A DNA stretch of 64,000 nucleotides, taken from positions 1-64,000 of the forward strand of contig JADNYV010000121.1 in the NCBI GenBank assembly GCA_015501055.1, written 5' to 3'. Of the stretch, positions 47,836 to 59,915 are shown in pieces. How positions within the stretch are numbered: position 1 is the stretch's first letter; each line of letters opens with the position of its first letter. A model generated the notes under the pieces. It had not been told where the DNA came from. It saw nothing but the letters and a program-made list of their open reading frames with translations, and searched no databases. The DNA is from Mucidula mucida. Taxonomy: Eukaryota > Basidiomycota > Agaricomycetes > Agaricales > Physalacriaceae. The position numbers and the translations under genes were made by a program.

Positions 47836-49329
47836 TAAGGATCAGCACGGGTCGGCGGGTTTGGCGCGGGTCACGGGTTTTCCCGTGCACGGGTACGGGT
47901 ACGGGTCGGTCCTTCCCAATTTGGGCAAACCCGTGGTACCCGCACCTAACCCACCCTCTAAACTAGTGGTCATGCACCTCCAGGCCTCAATTTTGCTTCC
48001 GTTTTGTTTGTGATAAGCATGTAGATATAACTTGGTAGCTTCAAGACCAGCCTCTTCCTCGCAAGCCGAACCCTGAACAAGTATTATGCATTAACGGATG
48101 ATACGGCGGTTTACCGTATTGCTATGAGTACATTTTGTTTTCCTAATCGAAATTTCTACTAATATTATATGACGCAGTTCTCCATCCCTCACACAAGCTC
48201 GAATACTTTCAAGACAACAACTGGGAGCCAAGCTGGATCGACAAGGCACAGGCGGCCGTCAAGGATGTATGGCACAATGAATACCGCGGTCAAACGGAGC
48301 TTCTACCAGAGGAACAGGTAACGAAGAAGGCACCAGCAGGAACGAGCACCGTACGTTCAATCTTGTTGACTCTTATTGTTGAACTAATCTAATCTTACAG
48401 GCTGCCAAAATTTGGGAGCAGCGCAAACAGGGCCGTGTACCTACTGAACACGACGAGCTTGATCATTACTTATCTTCGGATACGGAGCCTGTCAACAACA
48501 TTATTCAGTGGTGGGTCGACAAGCGGAGCTCTTTCCCGCGGCTGTTGAGAATGGCCCTCGACTATCACACTATTCCTGGTACGTGTTGATTCCTTTGGAT
48601 TTGAAGCAACTAATGGGTTTGTTTAGCAACGTCTGTCGTTGTAGAACATGTCTTCAGCCGAGGACGCCGTCTCATCGACTGGGAACATAACCGACTCAGT
48701 GCCCAGTCCATACGGGCATTGATGTGCGTTGGTGACTGGTCGTTGAAAGGCTTGATCCACAACGATGATCTTGCCGTCATAACGAAGGATGGTGCAGTCA
48801 AGCCGAGCGCGACGGAGAAGAACCTTGTTGATGTTGATTTGCCGGATGGTTTTGATAATATTGGCAGTTCACTTCATGATGTTGAGATGGTATTTGTATC
48901 CTCCGATGAGGAGATGTAGTACTGGTACCAAGTATACATATATTTCGCCCATTTTGACATGGTGAGCCCCGCGGGTACCCGTGACCCGGCGGGTTGTGGA
49001 CTAACCCGTCTGTGCGGGTACGGGTACGGTCCGTGGTCCGGATACCCGCGGGAGTACTGTACTAACGCGACCGTTAATTCACATAACGCGTCACAGGGCC
49101 CTGTGAAGTGAACTAATTCGGCTTCCATAACGCGTAACAACGGTAAATTTTGTCGGGATCAGCCCAAATGCGGAAATTTTCGCCGCGACGGCTCGCGCCG
49201 CCGCCTCCCGCGGCTCCCAATATGGTCTATGGACCCTGGATGAACTACTGGTAATTTAGTTCACAATCATAACACGTAACATGCCGTGAAGATCCGGTCG
49301 CGTTAGTACAGTACCCGTGCTGATCCTTA
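47836..49329 (+). mobile_element. hAT transposon, deleted derivative, 1,494 bp
   Basis: Perfect 17 bp terminal inverted repeats TAAGGATCAGCACGGGT (47836-47852, and reverse complement at 49313-49329) are flanked by the perfect 8 bp duplication GGTAGTTC (47828-47835 and 49330-49337), the hAT signature length. Both ends carry repeats of ACGGGTACGGGT / ACCCGTACCCGC inside the terminal repeats. It keeps only the C-terminal part of a transposase, so it is probably non-autonomous. Intact ends suggest it could still be mobilised. Confidence 0.9.
48050..48919 (+). CDS. hAT transposase, C-terminal part with dimerisation domain
   Basis: Exons fit at about 48050-48127, 48178-48351, 48401-48578 and from 48627, with introns near 50 bp. 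The frame is open to a stop at 48917-48919. Matches are NKYYALTDDTAVYRIAM, ILHPSHKLEYFQDNNW, then the hAT dimerisation block: LDHYLSSDTEP, WWVDKRSSFPRLLRMALDY, ATSVVVEHVFSRGRRLIDW, NRLSAQSIRALMCVGDW. The DNA-binding N-terminus and the first catalytic residues are missing, so the fragment is unlikely to be active alone. Confidence 0.8.
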
Positions 49330-50231
49330 GGTAGTTCTCATTCCTTTACTACCCTTTGGTAAACCTCGTATACTGCTGTCGAGAACGTCTTATGTTGCTT
49401 CTCCCAGAAACCAAGATTGGATGACAGACAAGCCATTCTGGATTGTCCTTATTATTAATACACTGGTGGGATTTGCATACTATTTGCCTCTTACCTGGCT
49501 CCCCAGTGAGTATTTGAGCACATATTGAAGTTTAGGCATAGCTCATGCACCTCTTACAGCATTTGCTAGCAACCTCAACATTAGCGCCTCACAATTGTCT
49601 TTGGCTATTGCGCTTTTAAATGGTGAGACACATTGTTTGGAACCTACAGCTTATTTCTAAACACAAGTAAAGGCTCATCCCTAATTAGTTGTGTATCACT
49701 TGACTACCTCTTCGACAAGTTGAACCCGTGGTCTTTAGCTCTTTGTATACTTTTTTCCGTTTTACTGGCCACCTTCATCATCTGGGGTCTCCTTTTAAAA
49801 AGCCTCATCGGCCTCATCTGCTTTGGTATTGCATATGGCAGCCTTGCAAGGAGTTGGACGTGTCTATGGTCTGGGTTTATCAAACCTATTGTGAGTAAGT
49901 CTTCACCTCTGAATATCTAGCAACACATCATTGGAGCGCGCTTGCAGAGGACAATCCAAACCTTGCAATATACCTCTTTGAGTACCTGTCACAGTCTTGA
50001 GGGCTTGAAAACATATTGGCTACATCAATCTTCACCTCTTTGATTGTGTCCGTGTTGTCTTTGACAGGCAACCTAGCAAATGCAATGTTTCCCATAAGTG
50101 GAGGGCATTTCAAAAATATTATTTTGTTTGTTGGAATATGTCTTGCAGGCACTGAAGGATTTGGTGTGCTTGGATGGAGCATGGATTTGCATAAAAGGCG
50201 GTGGAGTATGACCAATGCTACCAGTCTATAA

Positions 50232-50559
50232 AATATTACTACTGCAGGAAAAAAAATTGCCTGGTTTTTGCAACAAATATAATTGTGGTAATGTACACAT
50301 AATAATACTAGAGGTTTTCAGAATATACACAATAACCTATAAAGAATGAGCTGACACTAGTTCTTAAGCATTTTCTGTAATGTTTATCCCTTAAGGATAA
50401 CTTTTGTAGACTCCTGCTACAATGAGATATTAGGCAGCCTTCATTAATCTATTGTCAATTTTGCATTTGGCCCACCCATCACAATCCTAACTTCAAGACT
50501 CTGCAAGCGCACTAGTCCTGATAAATTGAACACCACTAGAGGTACAAGACATAAACACC
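50232..50559. other. Intergenic, AT-rich
   Basis: No gene recognised between the MFS and F-box remnants. Confidence 0.4.
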
Positions 50560-51447
50560 TTGCTTAGAAGCAACAAAAAGGTAGACATGTACCATCCCGC
50601 TAACCAAAGGCTATCTTCAGTTCACTCAATGTGGCCTTGTTTCCTTTAATTAACCCCACTGTGTCCGCAATACAACATGTCAACTGCACAGACGTGCTCT
50701 GCAGCTCTAATTGCTCTAATGTGTCTGCAATATTGTTCTTTAACCATTGGACAAGGTTATTGTTTCACCCAGTAACCTGCAGCCTGTGTAGGCATAGCAC
50801 AGACAATTGTAAATTGCACAACTCAGATAGTGGTGCGTTCAGAAAGGCATTTGTGTCAGCACCATATATACTGAGCACATTCAGACGAGGGAAAGGATTG
50901 TGAGCAGTGAAGGATTGTTCTCTACCCCACCCAAGCAAAGCGTGACATTCTTTTTATTAAGAAGTTGTAGAAGCTTGGTATACGGCTGAACCAAGGGAGA
51001 TTTCCCATTTCCAAATAAGGGTACCTCTTTGAAGAGAGTTAGGCCGGTAATGGATACAGAGAGTGTTTTGTGCGGTGAGCTCAAAACCTTCATGAGCTTC
51101 TGCACATGATATTTAGATGGGATGAAGAGCAAGAGGGGTGCACAATAATGGCAGCAAATGTAGGTCCAAGTTAGGTGAATAAGCGCACACTGCAGAAGAA
51201 TGGCTTTGTTGAGAGCAAGGTGGGAAATAATGAGGTCAAGTATCTCTGTGGGTACAAGCCCAAATGGCCCATTTAAAGCATTTAAACGCTTAGGATGGTG
51301 GAAAAACTCTGCAATGTAATCATGAAGAGTGTTGAATGTCATGGTGGGAAAAGAAAATATGAAGCCTTCCGAGAAATAGAAGTGAAATAGATTGATCTGA
51401 ACCTTTAAGATTGTTTCTCCACAATCAAGCATCCAAGAGCTGCACAA
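50560..51447 (-). pseudogene. F-box / leucine-rich protein remnant
   Basis: A frame on the minus strand contains GLVPTEILDLIISHLALNKAILLQCALIHLTW, a typical F-box start as seen in Agaricomycete F-box proteins that recruit substrates to SCF ubiquitin ligases. Downstream, in another frame, come leucine-rich segments (RLNVLSIYGADTNAF, LCNLQLSVLCLHRLQVTG, NNIADTLEQLELQSTSVQL). The frame changes near 50895 and a TGA follows LQVTG near 50771, so it is broken. Confidence 0.55.
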
Positions 51448-51864
51448 ACCTCACCTATGGCTGGCATACACAAACTCTGTGAAGTACATATCTCTGTGAA
51501 GAACATGAGAACACTAGGAGCTTTTAGCATTTAAAACATTGCACATCTTGTATAAGACACAATGCTGGAAATGGGGAGGGCAGGCGGAACAATTCTAGGG
51601 GCCAGTAAAGTATGCTACACTTTCTTGGCAACATTTACACGTCAATTCCGAGACGTTTGAACGTCTAGAACGTCTACCCAACTAGCCTGACCCGCTGACA
51701 AAGGAAATATCCCGTCTTGAACACATAATATCCACCTTGGCAACCCCACAAATATCAACTTTAGGGTTCTATGTACCGGCTCCACAGGTTTCTAGGCTGC
51801 CTTGGAAAGAAGTTTTTAAGAAGTCATTATTGAACCTTTTGGGAGTATTGAGTTTAATGTTAAC

Positions 51865-52147
51865 TGTAAGAACAGAGTGGACACATAAGTACACGAATAG
51901 ATCCTCAGACGTTGTAGTAGACAACAAACAACTCGATTAAGTACCTGTAAGAACAGAGTGGATACATAAGTACACAAATAGATCTACAGGTACGATGAGC
52001 ATGTCAATAAGTAAGAGAAGTAAAACTACTCACCCTCAGATGTTGTGGTAGACAACAAACAACTGAGGGTGATCGGTAACTACAAAACACTTAAATACCA
52101 TAATGTCCGGCAAATCCCGGCGTGCACCACCTACTCATTCCTTAACA
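51865..52147 (-). repeat. Copia-type LTR with a partial tandem duplication
   Basis: The right end ..CCTTAACA at 52147 directly abuts a purine-rich tract (transcript sense, 52148-52172) of the copia remnant. TGTAAGAACAGAGTGG occurs at 51865 and again at 51946, so the LTR is probably 51946-52147, with about 80 bp of its start repeated on the left. A hairpin CACCCTCAG...CTGAGGGTG lies at about 52031-52071. Confidence 0.6.
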
Positions 52148-52149
52148 CT

Positions 52150-53938
52150 TCCCCTGGCGTCACACCTCCTCCAGTTAAGACCCATCTGCCTAACAAACTT
52201 CTCATGAGTCGCCCTTGGTAACGCCTTCATCAGGATGTCGGCAATATTCTCCTTTGTTGATATTGCCATAATGGTAATTTCGCCATTCCGGACGTGATCC
52301 TAAATATAATGGAATCAAACATGAATATGCTTCAATAACCCATGCACCTTGTTTGTCTCGGTAAGGCTAATGGACCCAAGGTTGTCGTCAACAAGCGAGA
52401 AGAGAAAATCCTCGCAAAGACCCGCTTCATCAAGCCAGTTCTTCATCCACATGGCTTATTGAGCTCCCCAACTCGTAGAGATGTACTCCAATTTGATTGA
52501 CGATAGCGCAACAACAACCTGACACTTAGCCAACCATGATACAGGTGCGCCTCCCATGAAGAAGATATATCCTGAAGTAGAACACCGAGTATCCACACAT
52601 CCTGCCCAATCCGCATCCACATACCCGAGAGGTTCAACACCTTGCCCTGCCTCTATGCTATCCACTGTGCGGTACAAGATCCCATAGTCAAGCGTGCCAC
52701 AAACATAATGGCAAACACTGAACAACAACTTCCAGTGTTTAGGTGCAGGATTGCTCTGTACATGGCCAAGCGCGCTGCATGCGAATGAAAGATCAGGTCC
52801 GTAATGCAGAATTCCCCATTGTCGCGGTATCTGGAGCGAACACATGGGTCAGCCTTTGAGGAAGTGAAACCCAACTCGCAATAACGGTCCTCCAGTGTCA
52901 TGTACCAGATATCACCAGCCTGCACCATACCATATAACGGCCGTTTCAACATACAGACCTTCAACTCCTCCCCCGGTTTGACAAACCCCTTCGGCTGCTT
53001 CATGTACACCGGTTTGTCCAACCATCCATTGAGGTAAGCTGCCAAAAAGTCCCACTGCTTAAAATACAACCAACAAACTGCGCCAATAGCAATCAACATC
53101 CATGTTGACTCCATCCTCGCGACCATGGCCCACTTACTCCCATACTCATCACTCCGCATCAAATCTCCTCGCAACACATACTGTCCTTTTGATTTGACGA
53201 TACTGCCATCACCTTTGACTTTCAAATCGTACACCCACATCCCCTCAAGAAGATGTACACCCTCGGGCTTCTCCACCAACTCCCACACATCTCGCTTCAC
53301 AAGAGTATCATACTCCTTCTGCATGGCAGGCATCCAGAGATCGGGGTCCTTCATGGCTTGCTCGTACAACCGGGGAATATGTACATCAATGCCGCCCTTC
53401 ACTAGACTCGCGAAGACCCAAGGACTCTCAAAGTAAGGTTCCATCTCTGGGTGTTCATTTACCATATCAACCATGTTGACAGACGGACGAATAGTATTGC
53501 GTGCCCAATCTTTGCCAGCAAGACGAGCTTCCATTTCCACATGCTCAGCAGCTATCATCTTTATGGCTTGTTCTGAGGGCTTCGGAATGCATGATGAACA
53601 ATGTGGTGCAGGCGGAGGTGACGGTGGACGACTCGGAGGAGAGCTGGATGTAGGAGTTGACGGCAATGACGTTACACTAGACGAGGATACATCTGGCAAC
53701 GCAACACGGACAGGCGCAGCTGGTTCAAACACAATATCATTGTTGTCAGCAGTTCGTGTGCGGTGCATGGTACCCTCTTCAAATATGATGTTGCAAACCT
53801 CAAAGACGTCGTTGCAACGAGGATCATAGATATGATACCCACGCCGTCCCATATACCCCATCATGACTCCACGCCAACCTTGTTGGCCTAGTTTGCCTTC
53901 AACTCGGTCAAGATCTTTCACTCAAACATCAGACCCCC
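52150..53938 (-). pseudogene. Ty1/copia pol remnant, catalytic box deleted
   Basis: Minus-strand copia reverse transcriptase and RNase H. Recognisable are WMPAMQKEYDTLVKRDVWELV, the RT block WDFLAAYLNGWLDKPVYMKQPKGF and KRPLYGMVQAG. After a frame change come the RNase H segment YVDADWAGCVDTRCSTSGYIFF, LSSIKLEYISTS, and a tail up to the LTR. The stretch that should hold the YVDD catalytic box is missing between NGEFCIT and ALGHVQSNPAP (near 52780-52830). The N-terminal gag, protease and most of integrase are absent, cut off at 53938 where the chromovirus LTR begins. Confidence 0.85.
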
Positions 53939-54469
53939 TGTTAGCGACTGACTAAGCCACGAGACTCAACCAGGTACCACAGCAAGAATTTAGGGAAGAA
54001 AGCGTTCGCGTTTGTAGAACTAGGCTAGGCCAGGTGTATAAACGAGATCGGAACTAAAGTACAATGATACTATACTACTGTTTATATACTAGTAAGCCTG
54101 TGTTTGGGACTCCTTGTCCATACATGTTTCCGCTAGGGATAACTCCACGCCCTTGACCCAGTGTTGTATGCTACTAGTCCATGAAACCATTAAATACGAG
54201 TGGTAACTGCATGTAAGTAATAATACTGAAACGACCATGTGTGCTACGAGTGTCGGTGGTGTGTATGCAATAGGAAGTCCATGAGGTGTCGGCATGTATG
54301 ATGTCATCCATGTGTTGGATGTGTGTCCGACATGAGTACGGCTTCGGTAATGAAAAGGAGTACGATCGGTGACAAAACAGATGATGAAACAGTCCGTTGG
54401 TTGATAAGACAAGCCCCCCAATAAGATATGATGAGATGTGAGAATGTGAAAATATGGCGATTCATAACA
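53939..54469 (-). repeat. 3' LTR of chromovirus copy 2
   Basis: TGTTAG...TAACA ends; followed in transcript sense by the polypurine tract AAGGAGGGGGTGA (54470-54482). Confidence 0.92.
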
Positions 54470-54480
54470 TCACCCCCTCC

Positions 54481-57400
54481 TTAAGGCGCAAGTTCCATTC
54501 TGCGCCAGAGTTTCTCCATGAGGGCTGCAGAGGGTAGCGTGACGTCGAGGGGTTCGGTATCGGGCGGTGGCATGGGTCGGAATAGATGTGACGGAAATTG
54601 CGACATGGGAACTTCAATGTGAGCAAGCGCAGGTGGCTTCGGCTTGTTCGGGTACTGCTGGTGGAAATTGCGAATAGCTTCGTCGGCATTCTTGAGATTG
54701 CATGCCGGTTCCCATGTCTGTTCGTGTGTGCCATAACCCTTCCAGTGAACCTTGTATTGGAAACCCCCGCGGTACTTCCGGGAATTAACCACTTTCTCAA
54801 CCTCCCATTCCGGTTCGGCTCCTTCCAGCACAGGCGGTGGACGCGTGTCTCGAGGTTGCATCGGAAATTGCGGCTCGTGGTAAGGCGTCAACAGGGCCTC
54901 ATTGAACACAGGATGAATGCTTTTCCAAGTGTGAGGAATCTGGAGCTTGTAAGAGCTCGTCCCGACTTTCTTAATCACTTTGAACGGTCCGAAGTGTTTG
55001 TCATTGAGCTTCTTCATTGGTCGGTCCGTGCTGAGATTTGTCCCTTCCAGCCATACTTTGTCGCCCGCCTTGTATTCTACTGCGTCTGTCCGCTTCCTGT
55101 CATAAAACCGTTTCAGATCCTCCTTTGCCATCTTCAATGCCAACCCTACTTCGTCCCATGTTTTCCTCATGCCGTTGGCAAACTCCTGCGCAGTCACATT
55201 TCTCGATGCCGTTTTCGGAGCGGTGCCTTTGTAGGGGTGTCTGCCCATGTCTGTGAAGAACGGAGTGACTTTGGTTGCCGAGTGTACCCGATCATTGTAA
55301 ACGAATTCGGCAGAGGGTAGCCATTCGTGCCAGTCGTTCTGATGATAATTGACAAATAACCGTAAGAAATGTTCTATCTCTTGGTTCAACCGTTCTGTTT
55401 GCCCGTTTGCCTGTGGATGGTACGCCGTCGTGAAGTTCCCTTCAATGCCCAATAGCCAGTACAACTCCTTCATAAAACGCGAGTGGTATTGCGGACCTCA
55501 ATCATGTATCATCTGTCGTGGTATTCCATGTATGGGGAAAATGCGATCACGGTAGATGCGGGCCATGCCTTCTGACGTCAGAGTGGTGTGTGTTGGTATG
55601 ATGCGTAATCTCTTTGTGAAATGATCCACAAACGTGCTGATCGCGTTGTATCCTCCCGATTCCGGCAGCTCTCCAATCATGTCCGTCCCTACTACCTCCC
55701 ATGGCTCGCTTGGCACATCAATAGGGTGAAGGGGTGCGGCCGGCTTCGTGCGATGTGACTTTGTGGCCTGGCATTTTTGACACCCTTCTACGTATTTGCG
55801 GATGTCTCGGCTGATTCCGGGCCACCAATAGGTGCGTGTGATCAATTCAAGAGTCTTGTATCGTCCCGGATGCCCTGCAAGCTGTGCATCATGGTGCATT
55901 CCAATAACTCTTCCCCGCAATTCCTTGTCCTTTGGTATGTAAATACGGTCTTTCCACATAATACGTCCATTTTCCTTCTCTTTCCATCCTTTTTCTTTGT
56001 TTTCTAATGCTTTTTGTACGTATCTGTCTTTGTTTCCTTTTCTTTGTTTGATTTTGTTAAGTAATTCGTCCTCCGGTGTATCTACTGTATGTAAAGAAAA
56101 TTGAATTTGTGAAATAAAAAACTCCGGCTTGAGCAAAACAATGTTTTCGTTATCTTTTTCCCCCTTCTCAAGGCCTGTCATCCTTGACAAGGCATCAGCT
56201 TCCCCATCGTCTTGCCCGGCTTGTGAATCATCTGTATGTCATACTCCACTAACTCTGTAACCCATCTCGCCTGCCTCCGATTCAACTTCTGTGGCTTCCG
56301 GAAGTACTGGAGGTTTTGATGATCGGTAAACACCTCCACCGTTTCCTTTGCTCCAAGGAGATATTGTCTCCAGTCGTCAATCAAGTCCATAATAGCCATC
56401 ATCTCTTTGTCATAGATCTCATAATTGCGCTCTACTTCGTTCAGCGCGCGAGACCGAAAGGCTACTGGTCTCCATTTTACGTCAACCAACTCGCCCCGTT
56501 CGCATAGTTCGAGGAGTCTGCCTCGACTCAAAACTTGCCGTCGTCGCGTGGTATGATCAGAACGGGTTGTTCCGTCATCCTCCGCTTCAACTCCTCAAAT
56601 GCCTTGTGCTGCTCCATGCCCCAAATCCACTCGCCCTTCCCGGTTAGCAATGTTAATGGCTTCGCTACTCCCACAAATCCCCGGATGAAACGTCGGTAGA
56701 AGTTGCAGAAGCCTAGGAATGACTGTACTTCCTTCTTCTTTGTCGGCTCCTTCCATTCCTTCACTACGGCCACTTTTGCCGGATCTTCTCCTCCTCCAAC
56801 AATAACTCCCAAGTAATCTACAGTATGTGCCTCAAAACTACATTTCTTGGGTTTTAAATACAACTTATTTACTCACAATATCTCTAGTACTCGTCGTACA
56901 ATATGCCTATGTTCTTCCAATGTGTTTGTAAAAATAAGTATGTCGTCTAAGTAAACTATAACATGTCCTTCATCAATCAACTCCTTCAGAATGTGATTCA
57001 TGAATGATTGGAACATTGCCGGCGAGTTTGTAAGTCCGAAGAACATGACTGAGGGCTCGAACAGGCCTCGGTCTGTTCTAAACGCCGCTTTCCACTCATC
57101 ACCTTCTTTGATCCAGATGTTATTGTAACCCCATCGGACATCCATCTTTGTGAAAACCTTTGCTCCCTTCAACTTGTCAATAAGCTCCTGAATCAACGGC
57201 AAGGGGTATCGGTTCTTGATTGTCATGTCGTTCAACTTCCAATAATCCTGTACTGGCCAAGGCTTCCGTCCTTCTTTTTGACAAAGAAGAAGGGTGACAC
57301 CATAGGTGAAATTGATGGCCGTATGCATCCCGTGTGTATGTTTTCCTCCAAGAACTCATCTAATGCCTTCTGCTCAGATGGACTAAGGGGATAGACCTTG

Positions 57401-58420
57401 CAGTCAACCGGTTTGGAACCAGGCGTGAGTTCTATCGCGTGATCCCAGGGTCTTCGCTCCGGTAACTTATCAAAGTCCGCCTTGCTAAATACATCGGAGA
57501 ATTCCTCAATGTAAGGTGCAGCAGCAGATGAAGGCTGTTGTGATCTCAGCTTTTCACCGCTTTTGCGATAGTTGTCCCAGTCCATCCAGAACAACGCTCT
57601 CCCTCTTCCAACTTCTCTTCTACATCTTCTCCTTCATCTTCTGGCGAGTCATACTCGGGTAGATAGCCGCAGCGGTCTGGGCATCGATCAAAAGTCAATG
57701 TGGATTCCGTCCAGTTGATCGTGGGGTTGTGATATCGTAGCCAATCTAGCCCCAAAAAGATACTTGTTTTGCCGAGATTGGTGACGGCCAACTCAATCTT
57801 TTCGGCGTGATCTCCGATCTTCATCCAACCTCCACAAAACCTTCGATTGCTCCTCCCTCGTTTAGGGTTCCATCCGCATTGTAGACAGGGAGCTTGACCG
57901 GTAACTCCTTGATCGGGAGTCCGTTCTTCTCGACAAATTCTTTATTGACACAAGAACCCGTTGCTCCACTGTCAAGAAGGGCACTTGTTTCCCATTCAGA
58001 GCCTGTGTGTACGCTCTCTATGGTTACTCGGAGTTTCATGTCCTGCCCCTTTGTTCCCCGGATGTACTTCCTCGACTTTTTCAACTCCGTCACAACTTCC
58101 ACCGCAGCTTCCTTTGTCAACGCTCTGATCGCCATCACCTTCTCCTCCGTCGCTTCTCTCTCTCTCCGCTCCGGCATCCATGCTCTCAAAATTCCCACTG
58201 CTCTCGACACGTCATCCTCTCTTAGCCGTTGTGCGATCCACTCGGGCGTATTTGGCTCAAATCTTTCTTTCGCAGGTTTTGGTGGTAAAGTCGTCGATGA
58301 TATTTTAGATGTTTCAGTACCCGTACTGTAAATAGATTCTGCATCTGACGACCCTTTCCTTGATGACTGCTCCGGCAGGACTGCGTCTACTGCGGGAGCT
58401 TCGCAAAACCCAACTCTTCG
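54481..58420 (-). pseudogene. Chromovirus pol, copy 2 (broken)
   Basis: The same domain order as copy 1, with the integrase C-terminus and chromodomain in one intact 330-residue frame (54481-55473). The integrase zinc-binding and core region is at 55498-56190. RNase H and reverse transcriptase pieces lie at 56178-57594, with YLDDIL near 56955. The protease DSGATG is near 57960, within a frame that continues from the gag overlap. Breaks include TGA for Arg in IHD-stop-GPQYHS near 55500, the TGA after GKF near 56529 shared with copy 1, and indels near 56210, 56480, 57270 and 57600. Some domains intact in one copy are broken in the other. Confidence 0.9.
58405..58411 (-). promoter_or_regulatory. 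Candidate -1 frameshift heptamer, copy 2
   Basis: GGGTTTT in transcript sense, at the same place as in copy 1, in the gag frame just before the gag stop, with pol open in the -1 frame. Confidence 0.55.
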
Positions 58421-58445
58421 GCCAACTTCTTCTTCTCCTCGTCGT

Positions 58446-59315
58446 TCATTTCGGTCCATAGACCCCGAATCGTCTGGGGTCGACCCTTCTTGGACAGAAC
58501 CTGCTGACATGGCCGTGTTCGCCACAGCTGAAGCAGAGTCCCCTTCGACGTGCATTGTCGATGTCCATCGGCCTGCCGGCTCCTCCATAGGTAACACCGG
58601 TGGCATCTCGTTGTGTGATCGGCGTTGGAGGTGGGTTCGTAGGATTAGCTCTCGATGTAGCCACCTGCGGAGCTTGAGGCCGGGACTGCATGCCGGACCT
58701 CTTGCTCGCCGCCCGCCTTCTCCACAGCTGATTGATCTGAAGGATCTGTGCCTTCCAATCCTTGTACTTCTCTGGCAACCCGTCTCGGCTGCCATAGATC
58801 TGATCAATGATCTTCTCGTTGACGTTGGTCTCGAGAAGTCGCACGACATATGCGTCATCCTTCGAGTATTCCGCCTGAGTGAGCAGAACCTCAAACTTCT
58901 GGAAGAAATCTTGAGCGGTGTCTTGCCCCTGGCACAACCGCTTGATCTGGTCTTGCACGTCTCGTGTGAGGTTGGAATCCACAAATTGCTCCTTCAGATG
59001 CTCCTTAAACTCCATCCAAGAGACTGTCTATTCCTCTTCCTCCTCGTCAAAATTCTGATCCGAGTAGTTCTGGACCCATGCATTGACATGATCTCCTCGG
59101 ATGTAGGAGAGAACAATATTGATCCTTTCAGAGTCAGATGTGAGGTTGTTCTTCTTGTTACGGATGTATGTAAACATGGATCGCCACCAGCTCTTGTACT
59201 TGGCCTTGTCCCCGTCATAGTCATAAGGCTTGTTGACAATCGATTGGCCTTTGGTTTTAACATCGGCGTGATGAGCGGGTGTGTGAGGAGCGGTTTTGGG
59301 TGCTTCGTTGGACAT
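58446..59315 (-). pseudogene. Chromovirus gag, copy 2 (broken)
   Basis: Starts MSNEAPKTAPHTPAHHAD at 59315. TGG to TAG stops the frame after FDEEEEE at about 59028; it re-opens with TVSW and continues to the zinc knuckle CFSCGEHGHVSRFC. One base is missing relative to copy 1 right after the knuckle (near 58492), shifting the final segment. Confidence 0.88.
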
Positions 59316-59901
59316 GATGAATCGGGGCGATAGGATTGGAGAGTGAAAGGGTGAAAGTGGGGAGGTGGGTGATGCAGATTTGGATGAAACGGGTGAGGGA
59401 ATAGAGGTTTGGATGAATAAGGAGGAGTTGCCTAGATCTGAAATAGAATCCAGGACTTGGTAGGGTGGGGAATGATGGTGTGTATCGTAAGGTAAGTAAA
59501 GTAGGTAGGTATTGTAACTGTCTATGCTATTTTACCGACTACTGACTACATATCTACGGAGCCCAAGAGCTTGTCACAAGTTCGCAATTGCCCAGCCGAC
59601 GTCCCTCTGGTGTGAGGTAAGCCGAAGTTTTCCTGGGAACGGAGGTTGACCCGTAAACAGCGCCCACTGTAGGGCAACTGCCAAAAGTTTGTTCTCATGA
59701 GAGCGGCTACTTCCAGCACCCGAGGCAGTTATCTCTAACTGTTAGCCGGCGCTACTGGGACCAATACACACGTATGCGGTCGTGCGCTGGAATTAGGAAT
59801 CCGTCGATCTGTAAACAGGGAAAGGGAAACAGGGGAATGTGCGATGATCAAACAGCAAAGTGCTGATCAACGATCAGAGATGTGTGGTAGGTGGTAGAAA
59901 G

Positions 59902-59913
59902 TAGTTCCGATCT
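59902..59913 (-). promoter_or_regulatory. Self-priming primer-binding site, copy 2
   Basis: AGATCGGAACTA in transcript sense, two bases from the 5' LTR and identical to copy 1. The matching LTR segment is kept as well. Confidence 0.65.
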
Positions 59914-59915
59914 TC

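Larger units (their letters stand above)
47555..50231 (+). pseudogene. Monocarboxylate-type MFS transporter split by a hAT element
   Basis: Remnant of a major-facilitator transporter of the MCT type. Recognisable pieces in order: LLYTPCILYLAKWFVNKYRLASSI (47590-47680), a hydrophobic stretch up to GIVVV (47835), then after the transposon LIPLLPFGKPRI, PFWIVLIINTLVGFAYYLPLTWLP, FASNLNISASQLSLAIALLNG, LDKLNPWSLALCILFS-type helices (49700-49780), CFGIAYGSLARSW and FIKPI, and the final TSIFTSLIVSVLSLTGNLANAMFP. Introns fit at 49504-49559 and others. The frame reads straight across the 8 bp target duplication. A stop (TGA, from a likely CGA) lies near 49999 in QS-stop-GLENIL, and a frame change near 47690 adds further damage. 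The N-terminus is not seen. Confidence 0.72.
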
